Source: Lagopus muta
Lineage: Eukaryota > Chordata > Aves > Galliformes > Phasianidae
Assembly: GCF_023343835.1 (NCBI RefSeq)
Contig: NC_064438.1
Coordinates: forward strand, 15,543,077 to 15,607,076
Direction: 5' to 3'
Length of the DNA: 64,000 bases
The position numbers and the translations under genes were made by a program. Each line of letters begins with the position of its first letter. The stretch's first letter is position 1. Positions 24,901 to 38,795 of the stretch are shown one piece after another. The notes under the pieces are model-generated. The model searched no databases. It was not told where the DNA came from and worked only from the letters and a program-made list of their open reading frames with translations.

Positions 24901-27900
24901 GCTGTCATACACACTGTGTTCTTCATCAGTGATGTAAAAGCAGCAATTAAAAAAAGGTTCCTTCTCCCTCCTTCCTTCTGCATCATTAGAGCCTCATCTT
25001 TTGCTCTGCAACGCTTTTAGAAAGAGAAAACAGACCTGAAATGGGAGGGATGTAAAAAGTGTCTGGAGCAAAAATACCACATGTGCAATCCCTCTTCTCC
25101 TGTGCCATGAACTGCAAAAGAAAACAGCACCTTCCCTAAGTGAAGCTTGTTAGGACTGCCTAACAGCAAGTGGCTCTCAAGTAATTGAGAGTGAAGGGGA
25201 CAGGAAAAGGGAGGTGGTGAGGAGAAAAAAAAAAGAAAAAAAAACCACCCATCATGTTTGCAGTTTGGAGAAGAGCTTCTTCCAGCAACTGTGTTTAAGT
25301 TGTAGAAGTGACAGCTTCATAGCCTCCCTATGCAGAAGGCTCTGACCTGCCTAGAGGCAGCATCCAACACCGCAGGAAGAGCTGGCTTTGTTTTCAACAC
25401 TTTGCTGGTGGCCTTATACACAGGGTTACAGAATGCTGCTCTCCTCACAAGCTTTGATGGGATGACTTGTCTCCATTGGCATAAGCAGGGAGGGAGAGTG
25501 AGTCTGATGCACTCTGCAGCTGCAGGACACCATGGAACATGTGTACATCATGGAGTCATAACACAGCATGCCCATTACACACACTACTCTCTTAGAAGGA
25601 AGCATTTCAAGACATTCACCACTTCCGAAGATAAACTGCAGCATCTAGTTCAATACTTCAGCCTTCAATCTCCATCATCCATGTGCCCCTACATCAAAAA
25701 GCCTGTTTTGGCATCCTTTGCAATTTTCAAATCCCCATTCCCTCATATTTCCACAGCATTCTACTCTACCAAGGCACAAGAGAATTCTCCCACCCTGTTG
25801 CCATCATCTCCCTGTTACATTCAGTCTAGTGCCTGCCACTCAGCACAAACTGTGGGCTGAGTGCTGGACAAGAATTACCAGATCCGCCAAGCACCAGTGA
25901 TCCTTGCTGACATTACAACTCACAGTCAGCTATTACAAGTCAAGGCCATAATGGTAAAAACAACTGTTTGTGCCTGTGGTGATGCAAATCTAGAAAGGAC
26001 TAAAAGTCACGCTCTGCTTTCACCTGCACAGCTGCTGAGTATCACCCTCCTTCTATATTCTGACTTATTCCCTTTCCAGCTCCTCAGATACAAGTAGCCC
26101 CCTCTGACCCTGCAGACAAAGAGATATCACACATCACAATCCAACAGTTTAAGATACCACATTTCAGAAGAGTTTCTTTTCCTCCACTCCCATCTCCAGC
26201 TCTTCCAACCCAGGCTCAGAAACAGACAACCTGACTTGTTTGGTGATACCCATACAGCTGTCCAAATGCTTAGCCCTACTCTAGAGCAAATACATGCAGA
26301 ACAAAACAGAAACAAACACTATTTCAGTCACCAATATATCAGTTGCAATAGTATCACATTGGAGAGGATTTTTCCAGGACTTTTTATTATTACTATTATA
26401 TCTGCAGGAGGCAAGCCAAGGAAAAAGAAATTGACAGAAGCAAGACCTGCATCCAAGCAAGCTCTGCGCAAGCAAATGCAGACATGTTTCAAGATTGTCA
26501 GAACACTGCGCTGAAATTAAGTAATGTGGGTTCTGATGGAAGCACAATTTTTTAGACCCAGTATGAAGCCTGTAGTGCACGTCACTGAATAGAAGATTCC
26601 ATAGGCTGTACAGCAGCACCTAAATATTTGTCTTACTGCTGTACATCCATCGCTGGCACACATTCAAAGACTACTAAGACAAAGCCAAACCGAAGCTCAG
26701 ACTGACTTTTCTACCTCCAATTTGCATTGTGCTTTTCCCTCCAGGGATCTTGTATGCTTTGGTTTGGACTGCATCCCAGCTTAAGTCCCAAACAGAGAGA
26801 CGCATCAAACAATTTCAATGCAGCAACACCCTTCATTTTAAATTCAAGTATTTGAAATTACTTTGAACGCACATTCTTGACATTTCAGCACCGTTCTGGA
26901 CAACTTTTTAATCTACTCGTTGTAGTAAGTAGTCAGAACTCAGGGCAATTGTACTAAATGAAAAACAGAAAACAATTGCAGCAAGACAGACAGCCACAGA
27001 ATGAAAGTTGTTAGGGCAAAGAACCTCCTTCTCATGGAAAATGAAGACTTCATCACTAGTTATTCAAAATTTGGTTCAACCAAGTGTCCTCTATCACTAC
27101 GTAAAATGAAGTCTCAAGCCTGCAGCATAAAGGAAATTTGAGAATGTTCCATGTGGCAAATAAACTAGTTCTGACTTCTTCCCTTTCACCAGAGGCAGAC
27201 AAGGGGGTACAAACTGGCAATTGCCTTGAGTATAAAGGGCAAATATGCAGGGTCAGAACCAGTTATAACTTACATAAAAGCCTACTCAATAGAACCAGTC
27301 ACCAACAGGCAAAGGCAGGGTTAACGCATATGCCCTGCATATGTAGCTATACAGACACATACACTAAGGAAGTACCCTAAGAAGAGGGCATGGAAACCAT
27401 TTTCCTCACTGTGACAAGAAGCTAAGATGGCAGCAAAGCACAGCTGGCTCTTCCATGACAGCGCTTGCCATCAGAACCAGCACTTTGCATGGTAAATGGA
27501 GCTTACTGGTTGCCAAAAGCCACAGGGTGCAAAAGCACAGTAACTTTGGATAAAACACTGCTGGGATTGAGTCTCCAGCAGGTAAACTGGCTGCACAGAG
27601 AAAAAAACCCAGGGGAAAAAAAATAAAACAATGAAGCCAGAATAACAAGGCTTATTAAACTGTAAACCTCTGATACAGAGAATCTTGTGTGTCCTTGCAC
27701 TGACCAAAACAATGCCATCTTGGTCCAGAACTGATCTCCTTTCACAATACAGTACAAAGGATCCTGAAACCTTTATTGTCCAGCAATGGCTCATCATGTG
27801 TCCCACAAATACAGCACATGGCTATAAGCCAACAGCCACAAGGCTTATGACAGCTTTCTCAGGAACTTACGAGAATTTGAACTCTCTCCATTAACTCCCT

Positions 27901-30383
27901 TAGGCTCACAGAGGAATCCCCAAACAGCTTTTCAAGCCCTAGGAGCGAGGCGAGCTAACAGCAAAGCAGACACCCAAAAGGCACTGTAATGACAATCCCA
28001 CAGCAGAGCAGGGATGCAGGCAAGCAATAAAAACAATGCTAAATAGGTCCACGCTAAACTGGCTCTAACCGTAACCTAAACATCAGGGCACTGCCAAACT
28101 GAATGGTCATTTACTGACAAAGAGAGCAAACAAACAAACCCCAGAACAATAAGTGATCATGAAAGACTTTCAGAAAACAAACGTCTCACAAGCCTACCAG
28201 ATGAAGAAATCTCCATCTCTACTTTCGAGCTGGCACCACCTGCATCTTTGCGTTTTTGACCTCTAGCAGCAGAGCAGGATCTTCCTGGCAGTTCCTGCCT
28301 TTTAGGATAAAGGCAACCTACGAGCCCTTCTCCAAGGGAGGAAAGGCAGGAAGTCCCAGCCATCTCACAGTGCCTTTCCTCCAGGTGCCCTGATTCATTC
28401 TGACAAAGGCAGAATGCCTAAAACAGCAGCAGCAGCACAGGAAGAGCCGCTGCAGCTCAGCCCAAACCCTCTACCACTGTGACTGAAGCTAGGAATGCTT
28501 GAAAGAGAGCATTTAACTAGCACTTCTTTACATAAGCAGGCAAATACCTTCACACAGCAGCCACAGTTATTCCCTGCTCCACATGCCTTTCCTCCCTCCA
28601 CAAAGTGACTGTAAATGTGCTCGAGGGAGGCATAATTTCACCCACACGCTATTTTGTTCCAGATTCAAAAGCAGAACAGGATAGAAGAGAAAGCATGTTT
28701 GTTCAACGTACATTTGAAAGTGGGGATGCTCAATCTTCTTAAACTGACCCCACACACCGGGGAAATAGCTTAACAGAGAAGCAGAAAAATCCACCTTCTT
28801 TGCACCAATGCAAATACATTCAGATATACCTCTGACTCAGATGCAGACAAGTGCAATCCTTTGTGTAGCACTGCACACAGCCAGTGCTCAGCCACACCAA
28901 ACCACTGCACAATTCAGTTATTACAGAGCCACGTGGAATCGCACAAGTTCATTGTCAGAGGTCTCTTTCAATACAAACAAACAAGAAAATAAGTTCTTTT
29001 TTTCACAGTATTTTCTTAATATTAAGCCTCTCATCTTCTTAATGAGAATAGCAAATGTCATAAATGAGGTGAAGAAGAGCAGCAGCTCCACAAGGTCATA
29101 TTAGCAGCCTGCAGGACAAGGCTGGGCAGGAAGATGCTCTCAGGGAAGAGAACACACGCGTTCATTCACTCAGCCTAACGCTCACCAGGTCAGGGACACA
29201 TAAGAATGAAAGATGTCTTTGTGTTCACATTTTTACATCTACTTTGGAGAGAGTAAATTTAAGGAATCAAAATAATTTGGGAGGGCATAGAGCAAAGGAG
29301 CACCTGTCCTCAAAATACTCAGAACATCCTAAAGGAGACGGGCAAACTGTTCTCCAGATAGCTTTACGGATTTGCTTCTTTTCAATCTGGAGAGAACAGA
29401 GAGATGCACACAAGTACAATTTTAGATTAGGCAGGGATTTGAAGGCAAACTGCAAACAAACCACAACCTTGATCTCAGCATTCCCTCACTTAGGCCAAAG
29501 ATGAACACAAAGCCCCACCAAAAACATCAGTCCCTGAAGAGGGCTCAGACTGCCTATTGTTCTGAGAAGACTTATCAATCTCTACAGACAACCCTTTCTG
29601 ATCAGGTCATATGATTGAAGGCTTTACTTCATTGCTCTCTCACACCACCAAAAGCACAGCGGCATATCAGATCAGACAAAGGGACTGCTGCCCTTCAGAA
29701 CAGACCTCCTGGACATCCACATATGCAACTGAGCTGCACACGGAGGGAACGCAACAGTCACATGTCCCATGTGCTATTACATACTAGTTTTAAAGAGGCC
29801 ACACGCCTTTCAGACTACCAAGACATTCAGAAATCAGGTTGGTCTTGCATCTAACGTGTACCGAAGTTTTGTGACTGTTTGTCACCCTGGTGTGTTGCAG
29901 TATACAAAAGTACTACGCACATGCTGAGAAGAGTTAGAGCTGCGAGATGGAAACAAGACAGAATGCAAAGCTCTATGAAAAGCTACCTGTGCACAGCTCA
30001 GTCCCAGCTCCAACATGCTGCCTGGGCAGCACACAGGCCTCAGGGCATCACTGCAGCAAGCTGAAGGCTTCCCTAATCCCTCTAGTCCTAAAGTAGCTAC
30101 ACCCTCCATTACCCAACTCTCTGCTACTCCAGTGATGCAGCATCTTGATTCAAGTGCTGCAGCTAGCTCTTCAGCGAAAAAAATCCACCTGCAAGCAAAA
30201 CAGCTTCAAAATCTATATTCATAAAGAATTCTACTGCAATGCAAAGGCTTTTCCCCCTTCACTAACTAGAATATAACAGTCTTTGGCCTTTCATACTGAA
30301 TACGCAGTAATTTCTTTCCTTCCTGCAGTGCAGTCACAGCGTATGCTTCTACCACATTACCTTATCTTGTCTCACCAAAAAAA

Positions 30384-30407
30384 ATATATATATATATAAA
30401 TATATAT
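30384..30407 (+). repeat. (AT)n microsatellite
   Basis: An AT dinucleotide run with one AA interruption, preceded by eight A residues. Confidence 0.9.
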
Positions 30408-33400
30408 TACCCTAACAAAAAGAAATGCATAGCAAACTGTATTGCTTCTGCAAGATTTCATTTGAGAATCCGCAGTTAAAGTGCAGGACCCCTACGGTTC
30501 CCAGTTCTGCAGCACGATAGTTTCAGCATCCCTTGTGAGATGAAGCGTGTCACTTTAACGCATCCTTAAGTTGCCAGAATCACCAATCTGATCAGCTTCA
30601 TCACCCTGAGGACACACAAACTGACATAGTTAATCTGATGAGAGAGACAAAAGCGGTGCTTTTTAATATTTTATGAAACAGTTGGCTGTTTTTAATTTTA
30701 AAAACAGCAGTTTAATAAACAAAGCAACAGAACATTCCCTGCGGATAGCATCATGATAGGTGTACAGCAGCCCGCTCACCTGAGTGCTAACCTTGTGGTC
30801 TCTGCACTGACCCCACCATCCTCCCCACATCCACACTGAAAGCCCTGCAGGCTGGAAGGATTTGGGCTCCATCAGTGGGAATTTTTGGAGAGGCTCTTTC
30901 ACCACAACGCACTTCATAGTAGGGGCAACTTTGGAGCTGCTTCAGGGCAGCCAGCTCGCCTACAGCACCTGAACCCAGCCAAAGCAGGCTGAGGTGCCAA
31001 GCCTCAGCTCAGCGGTTTTAATGAGAGCTATCTTGCCTTCTATACTCAGTTCTGAAAAAAGACTACACTACAAACTTCCATAAAACACAAGCTTAAGGCA
31101 AGAGTGTAGCAGTAACACAGCAAGACAAGGTACTTGGAAAGACAGATCATTGCTCTGACTCATGGCCATCATTTACTCCCACTCCCACCAGGCTTGCAAG
31201 AGACTGGCTTGAAGACCAACGGAGGGGACAACCCAAGCAGCAAGATTATATACTAACATAAGCATACCCAAAAGACTACCCTCAGCAGAACCCGCTCTTC
31301 TATTCTTTGTTCCAACACAGACATCATCACTTTTGAGAGCCTCAGTGATTAGACCTCAAAAGTAAGTTAGAAACTTCCGCGGTCCTTTTCATTAGAGTTC
31401 AGGCAGCCACAGATGCCAGGGTAACCTACTAAAAAAGGACTTTTTGCTGCAGTCTCTTTAAATAAAGTGTTGATGGGAGAGAACGTGATTCTACACCTGA
31501 AGAAAGGACATCCCAGCCAAAGACAGGAAGGAAGTACATCAAAGAAAAGGACACCTGTGAGCTCCACAGGAACGTACATATTGCTTTCCCCATGCAAGAA
31601 CAATACCCCAGAGCTCCTCCCTTCAAACATTAATGCTCGACACGCTCTGGCCTCACATCAGCTTCACAGTCCACCCTTTACTCTGGAAGAAAAGATTCTG
31701 CAGAAATGAAAAATATTATCCCAAGAAAGGGGATTATTTTGTCATCTGAGGACGCTTGCATGGAAGAGCAGAGCTGATGGGCAGCTCCTGTGATCTTTCT
31801 GATTAGAACGCTGCCTCAGGATATTACCTCCCCACAACAAGATGCAGTCAATTAGGCTGTGATAGATTCATCTAATAAAGGCATTTTCTTATAAAATATA
31901 TCAATCCAAGCCTGGAAAGCGTTACACTTTGCCATGATGTGACCTTGCTGAGAACAAATGTGACAGATAAAACCAGCCCTAAACTAGTTTTGTTTGTTTG
32001 TTTTCAAGTCATCATTAAAACAAGAACCATCTTTGTGCAGTTCCTCAGCCAGAACACCTTAGCCCTCACTTTCAGACACAAGCAGGATTACTCTGGAAAT
32101 GCAGATGCTCCAGCCATGCACATCCTCCATGGCTATTCACTGCCTCCAAGGTCCCAGTGCAAACAACACACCCGATATAGCACTAACACACACAAGCAGA
32201 AAAGAAGGCTCTAAAAATCTCAGAGAGCTACTAAGCACCACCACAGCTCACCACGTCCTCCCATTTGGTTAGCAGGAGCTATGAAGATCACTACAGATCA
32301 CAAATCCACATGTGCTGTCAGAGTCCCAAGCACGAGGCACCATCCCAGCATCCTAACTCCTGTCCAGCGAAGCAGAACAATCTCTGTCCTACAAAACTAA
32401 CAAGCTAAAGCCTCCACCCCCTTCTCAAGTAACAGGCAGCGAGCTTCATATCTAACACAAGGACACCTTAAATCGCTTATGGAAAAGCATTTGCATTTTT
32501 GGATGCATCTATGGGACTTCCTCATACACTTTATTTAGCAGAGACATCTGTTACTCAATATATACATTTCATACAAATCCCACCTTCCAAATCCTTTCCA
32601 TCGGTTGTCACTAATGAAGCTTTGTGTGCAAAACCGAGTGCGTTCTGCCCCCATTAGGAAGCCAATTACAGCAGGAAAAACAGGCAATTAACAAGGTGTA
32701 AAATAAACATCCTGCCACCTGCCTTTTAATAGCAACCCTACTTCAAACAAGTCACGGGCTCAGCACAGCTTTCCGAGTTGGCAACTGATATTATATATGT
32801 ATTTATGCACCAGCTGCTCTTCATTGCAACAAATATTACAGGCTTACCAGATAAGGTCAGCATGTTTAAAAATATATATATAGTAAGTATTAAACTGTTC
32901 TTTGAGTCCCCGAATGTTGCTTTTAATGAAATCAGCAGCATCAGGCTTGTCTGGTATTACTGCGAAGCCCAAGTCACATCCCCAGCTTAGAGATGCTTCT
33001 CTTCATTCCCTCTTAGCAGCTTCTGTATTTGTTTCAGTAAATCCAGGGCCCTGAGCAGCTTTTAAACACCATACGGGGCAACTAAACAACACAAAGCTCA
33101 CCAGAGCCTGCAAGGCTTTTCTCCTTCCATCAGCCCTGCCTCTCCTGCTTGGTTCCTCCACCTCCCCATCAGCACTTATAGAGACATCCAACCAAGGCAG
33201 TGGCAAAAGGACAAAGGGTGCAGTGGGACACAAAGCCGCCTACTCAAAAATCCAGAGGAAAAACCAAGCTGGAGCTTGATTTGTCTTTGCTCCTTGGAGC
33301 TGGAAGCTTTAGCAGGAGAGAAGGGAAGTCCTTTCAAAGTCACAGTGGCTCACCCCAGAGGGAGCCACTTTTCTTTGTGCAACAGGATGAATGACAATTC

Positions 33401-36207
33401 TGGGTAGTGAACCAGGACTAGAGAAAGCTCAACAGTAAATCTGGATGTGATAGATTTGGAGCAGAGAACGTGCTTGAGAAAACACCAGCTAAGCCAAGGT
33501 TCACCCTGTCTTATAAATATCCCCTCTCCCCTTGGCTCTCTGCTGTTCAGTATTTAGCTGTTAAGTTTTCCACGTCACATTTCAGCTCCTGATTAAAGAA
33601 TACCCGACTTATTCATTCAGGCAAGTTCTTCCTCTTTAGTTCACTGAGATCTGAGCTGCACAACACTGGATGTGATACCAACAACTTCTGCAGTCACACA
33701 CGCAATGCTGGTCTAGGCAGACATGGAGGGAAAGCTGAACATTCCTTCTCTAAGTGACCTCAGGAAGAGACAGGAAACGCAGCTTTTAACTCCTACAAAG
33801 CCAACGGCAGCTACAGATATCCAGAAAGCTGCAAGTTAAGACCAACAGTATAAAAACACTGTCAGTGAAAGTTTCTTTTAAGTCTATGATTTAAGGAATT
33901 CCTTGTCCTGGAACACAATTACAGCTGGCAATTCAGACCTCTAAAGACTCAAGGCTTCAGTTCTGAGATCATGTATACGTATGCAGATCACGGGTGAAAA
34001 GCAGTGGAGGCTCCAGACCAGAGAGAACGCACACCTAAACCTGACCAAAAGCAACCCGCAAAACACAACAACAATCTCAGCTGCCAGCCAACAGTTTCTC
34101 ACGATACCAACACAAATGTGGAGATCCCACGACTTCCACCTACAGCCCCAACCACAGCGGCAAGGTCAGGAAAGACACGATCTGCCAACATGAGCCGCAG
34201 GAAGTCATGCGGCCACTCGAACCATAGGAATATTTTAAGATGAGTTCAGTCACACAGGGCACTTGGCTGCTTTGATGGGGATTTTTTCTGTTGTTTGCTT
34301 TTTATAAACAAGCAGTAATATTTTCCTCTTACATTTTGCGGATGGGAGAAAAGGAAGAAGGATGCACTGCTTAGTCACAAGCTTAGATTTTCAGTACTCA
34401 CTGCTAGGAGCACTGCAGAACAATTGTGCTCAGATGCGTTTTACATCTTGAAGCTCACCAAAGAAACAAAGGAAAGCTAATACTGGGCCTCAACCCAACA
34501 TCGATGGTGGGACTGAACACTCGTGGCTTTCAAAGGTTTTCACATCACAGGAAGAAGGTCTGTACTGCATTAACCAAGAAGCAGGATATATTTGCACTGC
34601 CCCACAACAAAGCCTCACATGGCAAAAGCTGTTCCAGAAGCACATCAGAAAGCCAGCCTACACTTCTCCAAGTATTTCAACTCAATCAGTCGTAGAAAGC
34701 CTCTTCTGCTACAGTTGAGAAACGCCCCTATGGGCTCCCTGACTACTGAAAGCCCAAAGAAGCAGAGCTCTGAGGATTGCTGCTTGCTCTGAGCAGCGGG
34801 AGATCAAGAATGGAATGAGAACTTACAAACACTGTAAGAGAGACCTGTGCAGGATTTACCAACTGCTACAATTCCTTTCCTTCTTCAGAAGGAAACCTAA
34901 GCCTGCAATTCTTCCAGTTTATATCCCTCTTCAGAAGGATGCTTAGAGTCTTAACTTGACTAAGTACCCAATTGCAACAGCTGGCAGCAGTACCCAGCTC
35001 ACCTGAAGAAAAAAAAAAGACTTGAAGGTAGCACAGCAATGATTGAAGCTCACTCCTGACAAAGGAGCAGAAACAAGCAACCTAGCCGGGGTGATCTACA
35101 GCCCCTAAAACACTGCTTGGGAGTAGTAACAGTCACATGCATACATCTCCCCTGCCCCCAGCAGACTTCTGTGGTTTGGCAAGCGGTCAGGTTGAGCAGA
35201 GCATACACAGAGTTGAGCAGAGAACTTCTCGGTGTGCAGTGATCTCGCCAGGTCACAGATCAAAAATATTTTCTACAACCAAACAAGATGCAGCCATAGA
35301 AGAGCTATTAGATTACTAAGATCATCACCAATCGAAGCAGGATGTCCAGAAAAGGCAAATTCAAACACTGTGAAAACAGCAGAGGAAAGTTTCCTTCAAG
35401 AGAGATGCAAAGTTGCTGTGAGAACTGGGTGGGAAAGTTAAAATCCACTTTCGTTTTTAAGAGCTAAACAAGAGCACTTCCTCCAGGCAGCTGTAAGAAT
35501 CCAACCTACATCAATGATAACCCCTCTTTCTCCTCCCCGTCAGCAAACTTCTGTCTCCAAATACAAATGCCTTTCACGGCACAGTTCAACAAGAAAATTG
35601 CTTTGGAGCCCTGGTGCTGAAAACGCATCAAAGCACGGTCTCCAAATTCTCAACTTCCACAAAAAAAAAAATCAAAGCAGAAAAAGAAAAGACAGTTTGG
35701 CTCCCACTAGCCTGAAACAACAATAACGATATAATGATAACAATCTGCAGGAGGTTTCTCCACCCTCCAAGCCAAGCCATGTTGCTCTGTGCACAGCTGA
35801 GTGTAATTGCACCCGGGGCTGCAAAAATTGCTGTCTTTTCATTAGCAAACATTTGCAAAACCGCCTTCAAACAACCTTGCTGGTTAAAAGGAAACTATTT
35901 GCTCTTCTGCAGTTCAAGTTAGGTCTCCGCGGAGGGTCAGTAACCCAGCGGTTCGAAAAGGAGGCAGGAAAGGCGCATTAACATAAGCTGTGCATTAAGA
36001 CACCATAATTTATACGCCTGACAGTAATGGCTCTGTGCTGCGCGCCGTACCAACTCGCAGACTCTCCGGCAGGAAAACGCAGCACTTTGGGTGCACTGCT
36101 GCTCTGCCCGAAGACAACCGGCACGCCGTGAGCAATAAGGACCGACGGCGCTCTGGGCGATGCTTCAACCCAGGCTCTCCGCAACGGCGGCGTGCCTCCC
36201 TGAACTT

Positions 36208-36210
36208 ACA
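36208..36210 (-). other. Possible 5' splice donor of a leftward non-coding first exon (TSPAN4 candidate)
   Basis: On the - strand the island contains CTT|GTAAGTT, with the GT at 36209-36208. This is one of the few donor-like sites near the island's left edge. It could end the non-coding first exon of the presumed leftward gene. Other weaker donors exist, for example near 36530 and 36845, and no transcript evidence is available. Confidence 0.2.
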
Positions 36211-36885
36211 AGCATCGCAGCGCACAGCCAGGCACGCGTAGCGCTCAGACGAGAGGAACGCACGCAGTTTTAAGACGCATCGCTCGCTGCTACCCAACTT
36301 CCCTCGCCAGTAAAGCCGCCTCGGCCACGGCCGCGCTCGGGGAGCGGGGAAAGGCTCCGCTCCCTCGGGCTGCGCCGCGCCCCGAGCAAGAGAGCGCCTC
36401 AAGGACGGCGTGCGCCCCGCGGCTCCGCTGCTGTTTGCTTTCGCTGCGCGCGGCTCGCGGAGACCGAAGGACGCTGAACAGAGCAGCGCCGAGCCCCCCA
36501 GCCCCGGAGTTCGGGAACTCCAGACAAACCTGCCGCCGCTGCCGCCGCAGGACCACTAACACCAGCGGCGCCCCGCAGCCCCTCTTCCTCCAAAGGAGCG
36601 CAGACCGCCGCTGCCGCTCCGCGCCTTCCCCCGCCTGAGGGGAGCGAACAAACAGCCCGAAAAGCCGCGAGACGGACCGCGCCTCGCGCTACCGCTCCTC
36701 GCTCCGCCAAGAGAAGGGAGCGGGCCGCCCCGTCCCGCAGCGCTGCCGTCCCCCGCTGGCTGGAGCCGGGCTGCGGCCACCAGTTGCGCTTCCACCCCGC
36801 GCAGCTGCGGTACCTCGGGCAGGACGCGAGAAGAAGTGCCGTCACCGCTGCACGAGTCCGGTCGCAGAGCAACAAGTGAGCGCGC

Positions 36886-36930
36886 GGAAGGAAGGAAGGG
36901 AGGGAGGGATGGAAAGGAAGGAGGGAAGGG
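36886..36930 (+). repeat. GGAA/GGGA purine-rich repeat in the CpG island
   Basis: A 45-bp purine run made of GGAAG and GGGA units lies about 360 bp upstream of the POLR2L ATG. Each GGAA is an ETS-factor core, and the closely spaced G triplets could form a G-quadruplex. Which of these matters, if any, cannot be told from sequence. Confidence 0.7.
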
Positions 36931-37290
36931 CACGGCGCCTCTTCGCCTCAGCCCGCCCCGCCGGCGCTGCCGGTGCAGCCGCTCTGCGCTCCGCCGCCCC
37001 GGCTGCCGCCACGCGCCGCGCACGCGAAACGCGATCACGAGCCCGCCCCGCTCGCGCACACTCTTGAGCCGCGCGGGGCGCCGTAGGGCGGCCGCTACCA
37101 TCCGCCGCCCCGCGCGGGGAAAGGGGGAGCGCGAGCGCTCCTCCCCGCCCGCCCCGAGGAGTCCGCCCGGCGCGCGCCGCCCGTCTCCCCCCACCGCGCG
37201 CCGCCGCAATGGGAGCGGCCGGGCGGCGTCGCGGGGTGCGGAGGAGCCGGCGCGTGGGGCTGCGCTCGGCGAGCTGCGGGCCCGGCAAAC

Positions 37291-38631
<1,341 letters not shown>

Positions 38632-38667
38632 GAGTCTACCGCCCCAGCCACCACGTTCTTTCAAGGA

Positions 38668-38673
38668 AATAAA
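38668..38673 (+). terminator. Candidate proximal poly(A) signal of POLR2L
   Basis: AATAAA lies 37 bp after the POLR2L stop codon, which would give a very short 3' UTR. Confidence 0.5.
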
Positions 38674-38789
38674 TGAAGGATGAAGTCCACTTCAGAATTA
38701 GAGATTAAAAATGTAAACCCTTCTCTTTTAATTCACAGAGGTTATTTTTGGTTTCTTTTTGTGAACTTTTAGATGCTTCTGCCAGCAAA

Positions 38790-38795
38790 AATAAA
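38790..38795 (+). terminator. Candidate distal poly(A) signal of POLR2L
   Basis: A second AATAAA lies about 160 bp after the stop codon and is followed at once by the GT-rich run tgtgtgttttatg, a typical downstream cleavage element. It is the better of the two candidates. Confidence 0.6.

Larger units (their letters stand above)
9593..36019. other. Long non-coding stretch, presumed intron of TSPAN4 on the - strand
   Basis: I read the - strand for TSPAN4 coding exons (TM segments, a CCGV-NYTDW-like loop, PDSCC) and found none. The longest open frame is 176 codons at 25330-25860 on the + strand. It shows no recognisable domain and is near the length expected by chance in this much DNA. Position next to POLR2L and the A>T, C>G composition of the + strand support a leftward transcription unit, but this is inference. 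Confidence 0.45.

Noticed and set aside
25330..25860. 176-codon open frame on the + strand
   Set aside because: No recognisable domain or repeat, no convincing start context or promoter, and the length is within chance expectation for 64 kb in six frames.
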